From Antarcticimicrobium luteum (GTDB lineage Bacteria > Pseudomonadota > Alphaproteobacteria > Rhodobacterales > Rhodobacteraceae): 64,000 nucleotides of DNA. Below are positions 62,993-64,000 of this stretch, piece by piece. The notes below the pieces were generated by a model. That model made no database searches. It saw nothing but the letters and a program-made list of their open reading frames with translations, and was not told where the DNA came from. How positions within the stretch are numbered: position 1 is the first letter of the stretch; every line of letters begins with the position of its first letter. Both the position numbers and the translations under genes were made by a program. The DNA lies in the NCBI RefSeq assembly GCF_004358185.1, contig NZ_SMUV01000054.1, positions 17,558 to 81,557 of the forward strand, written 5' to 3'.

Positions 62993-63391
62993 TCAGACCA
63001 GGTGTCTGGGCGGGCGCAGAAAGCCGACAGGGGCAAAGGCAACAAGTGGTGTTATCATGATCGGTTCATGGCAGTTTTGGTCTGCCGAAACCAAAAGCAG
63101 CTGCATTTCCGTTAGCACCAACGTCAGACAAACCTCGCCGCAACACTTATCGCCATTCTCACTGCTCGCTTGGTTCATCAGCATTTCAGAGCAATCGTCT
63201 TCCACCGCAAGGAGGTTTGCATGTGGGTTGTGGGAATGATCACTCTTCGCATGCGACGACGCCGAGACGTGGGCGCCGTGCATCGCATCATGGGAGTGGC
63301 CGACCGAGGGCAGCCAAAAGACCAGCATCAATGCAAAGACCGTGCACGGAAGTGCCTGCAAAGCTTTGAAAAGGGCGGTTTTTGATGCCAT
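62993..63391 (-). CDS. His-rich membrane-associated protein at the head of the copper operon
   Basis: The protein (about 132 residues from ATG 63391) has one hydrophobic segment near its N-terminus (TVFALMLVFWLPSV). A His-rich stretch follows (GHSHDAMHGAHVSASSHAKSDHSH) and later cysteines (DKCCGEVC). It resembles small copper-related proteins found with multicopper oxidase genes, but no family could be named with certainty. Metal binding is suggested by composition only. A TTG at 63427 is an alternative start; no clear ribosome-binding site is seen for either. Confidence 0.6.
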   Translation of the reverse strand: MASKTALFKALQALPCTVFALMLVFWLPSVGHSHDAMHGAHVSASSHAKSDHSHNPHANLLAVEDDCSEMLMNQASSENGDKCCGEVCLTLVLTEMQLLLVSADQNCHEPIMITPLVAFAPVGFLRPPRHLV

Positions 63392-63427
63392 GTGCCGATG
63401 GATGTCGGGTAATCCCGACCCTGTCAA

Positions 63428-64000
63428 TTATTACAGTGCCGGAAGGTTGCCAACTTTTTCGTGACCCTGTCGGATGTCAGATGAACAATCGCGCATCCAT
63501 CCACTTGGTGGCCTGCCCCGCATCGTCTGGTTTCCGGTCCGCAACGCGATGCCGAGCAGCACACCGCTTGGCCTAACCAGCCGGGCCCTTTTCACGTCGA
63601 GCCTGGTGATATCTAGCGCCTTGAATTCTGATGCCGTGCCGATGGGAAGCCCCGCCATGGCAAGCCAGTGTCGGCATCTGGCGTGGATGGCAAATGGCGC
63701 TGTATGCGGGGTCCGGATCTGAGGCGAAAACGGGCGGAAAGAAATAGCCTGCCGCACCTCTGACGGTTCAGCTTTCGAGATATTTCAAGGCGATGGTCCT
63801 AGCCGCGGGCGGACTTCGCGCGCCCTGACAAAGAGACTCGCCGGCCGCGTGGCGCTCAGACCTGACAACCAAAACGCCAAGGGGGAAAATGCCAGGAAAT
63901 TCCCCCTCCCGACCGCGGCCCGTGTATTTGCAAGGATATCGCAGAAGCCCACTTGAAACTCTGCGCTCAAACCAGATGTTAGAGACCGATGTCAGCGGCC
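63428..64000. other. Terminal stretch with no supported gene
   Basis: Both strands have short open frames (for example 63431-63757 minus and 63474-63722 plus), but none shows a recognisable motif or a clear ribosome-binding site. ACCTTCC on the minus strand near 63440 resembles half of a CueR-type operator; the matching second half was not found. The copper operon promoter should lie in the first part of this stretch. Confidence 0.45.

Noticed and set aside
63436..63470. CueR-type copper operator
   Set aside because: ACCTTCC is present on the minus strand, but no matching GGAAGGT half at the right spacing and no 19-base-spaced promoter was found.
63431..63757. A 108-codon minus-strand frame near the right end
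   Set aside because: There is no recognisable motif or ribosome-binding site, and an equally long frame lies on the other strand.
1..64000. tRNA or rRNA genes and CRISPR arrays
   Set aside because: No T-loop-like GGTTCGAATCC segments with flanking cloverleaf, no rRNA sequence and no regularly spaced repeats were noticed by eye.

Overview
The window looks like a chromosomal segment of a high-GC alphaproteobacterium, most probably of the Rhodobacteraceae/Roseobacter type. The base composition is roughly 65% G+C, there is a zwf-pgl-pgi operon, a small Usg-family gene, a gyrA of about 910 residues, and many ABC and TRAP uptake systems each tied to its own catabolic genes. No rRNA, tRNA, CRISPR array or intact insertion sequence was found.

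Layout. (1) 1-13,240: a sugar-catabolic locus with a SorC-type regulator, an MtnK-like kinase and MtnA-like isomerase, a fused class II aldolase/short-chain dehydrogenase, a sugar ABC importer, a RbsD/FucU-type mutarotase, a RuBisCO-like protein (RLP) and a two-subunit transketolase. Three promoters share an inverted repeat, GTCAA-N6-TTGAC, whose half-site doubles as the -35 box. (2) 13,285-20,078: an M81 (MlrC-type) metallopeptidase divergent from a dipeptide/oligopeptide ABC importer. (3) 20,508-37,867: a TRAP importer, an ADP-forming acyl-CoA ligase, two acyl-CoA dehydrogenases, a 3-hydroxyacyl-CoA dehydrogenase, two SDRs, two ThDP-dependent enzymes, a sugar-nucleotide-type epimerase/dehydratase, and LacI and IclR regulators. 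This is a catabolic locus for an unidentified organic acid. (4) 37,864-52,686: mostly housekeeping genes: thioesterases, DoxX, gyrA, Usg, an RTX-like protein, a radical SAM protein, zwf-pgl-pgi, an AMP-forming acyl-CoA synthetase and a CBS/CNNM membrane protein. (5) 52,979-58,260: a lower-GC defence island with a broken Swt1-like HEPN fragment, a NotI-type restriction enzyme with its C5-cytosine methyltransferase, a uracil-DNA-glycosylase-fold protein, and an OLD-family ATPase/TOPRIM nuclease split by a frameshift at an A8 run. (6) 59,045-63,391: a periplasmic copper-handling operon (CusF-like protein, cupredoxin, multicopper oxidase, TolC-like protein, small lipoprotein, His-rich protein).

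How the genes may work together. In region 1 the importer would bring in a free pentose-like sugar, perhaps 5-deoxyribose or 5-methylthioribose. The mutarotase would supply the right anomer, MtnK would phosphorylate C1 and MtnA would make a ketose 1-phosphate. From there the aldolase could release dihydroxyacetone phosphate. Alternatively the RLP could isomerise the 1-phospho-ketose to a 1-substituted ketose 5-phosphate, as the Rhodospirillum rubrum RLP is known to do, which would be a plausible transketolase donor. That RLP-to-transketolase link is my inference, and is the most promising candidate for an undescribed pathway here. In region 5 the methyltransferase, nuclease, possible mismatch glycosylase and OLD protein form an anti-phage cluster whose glycosylase may repair deaminated 5-methylcytosine.
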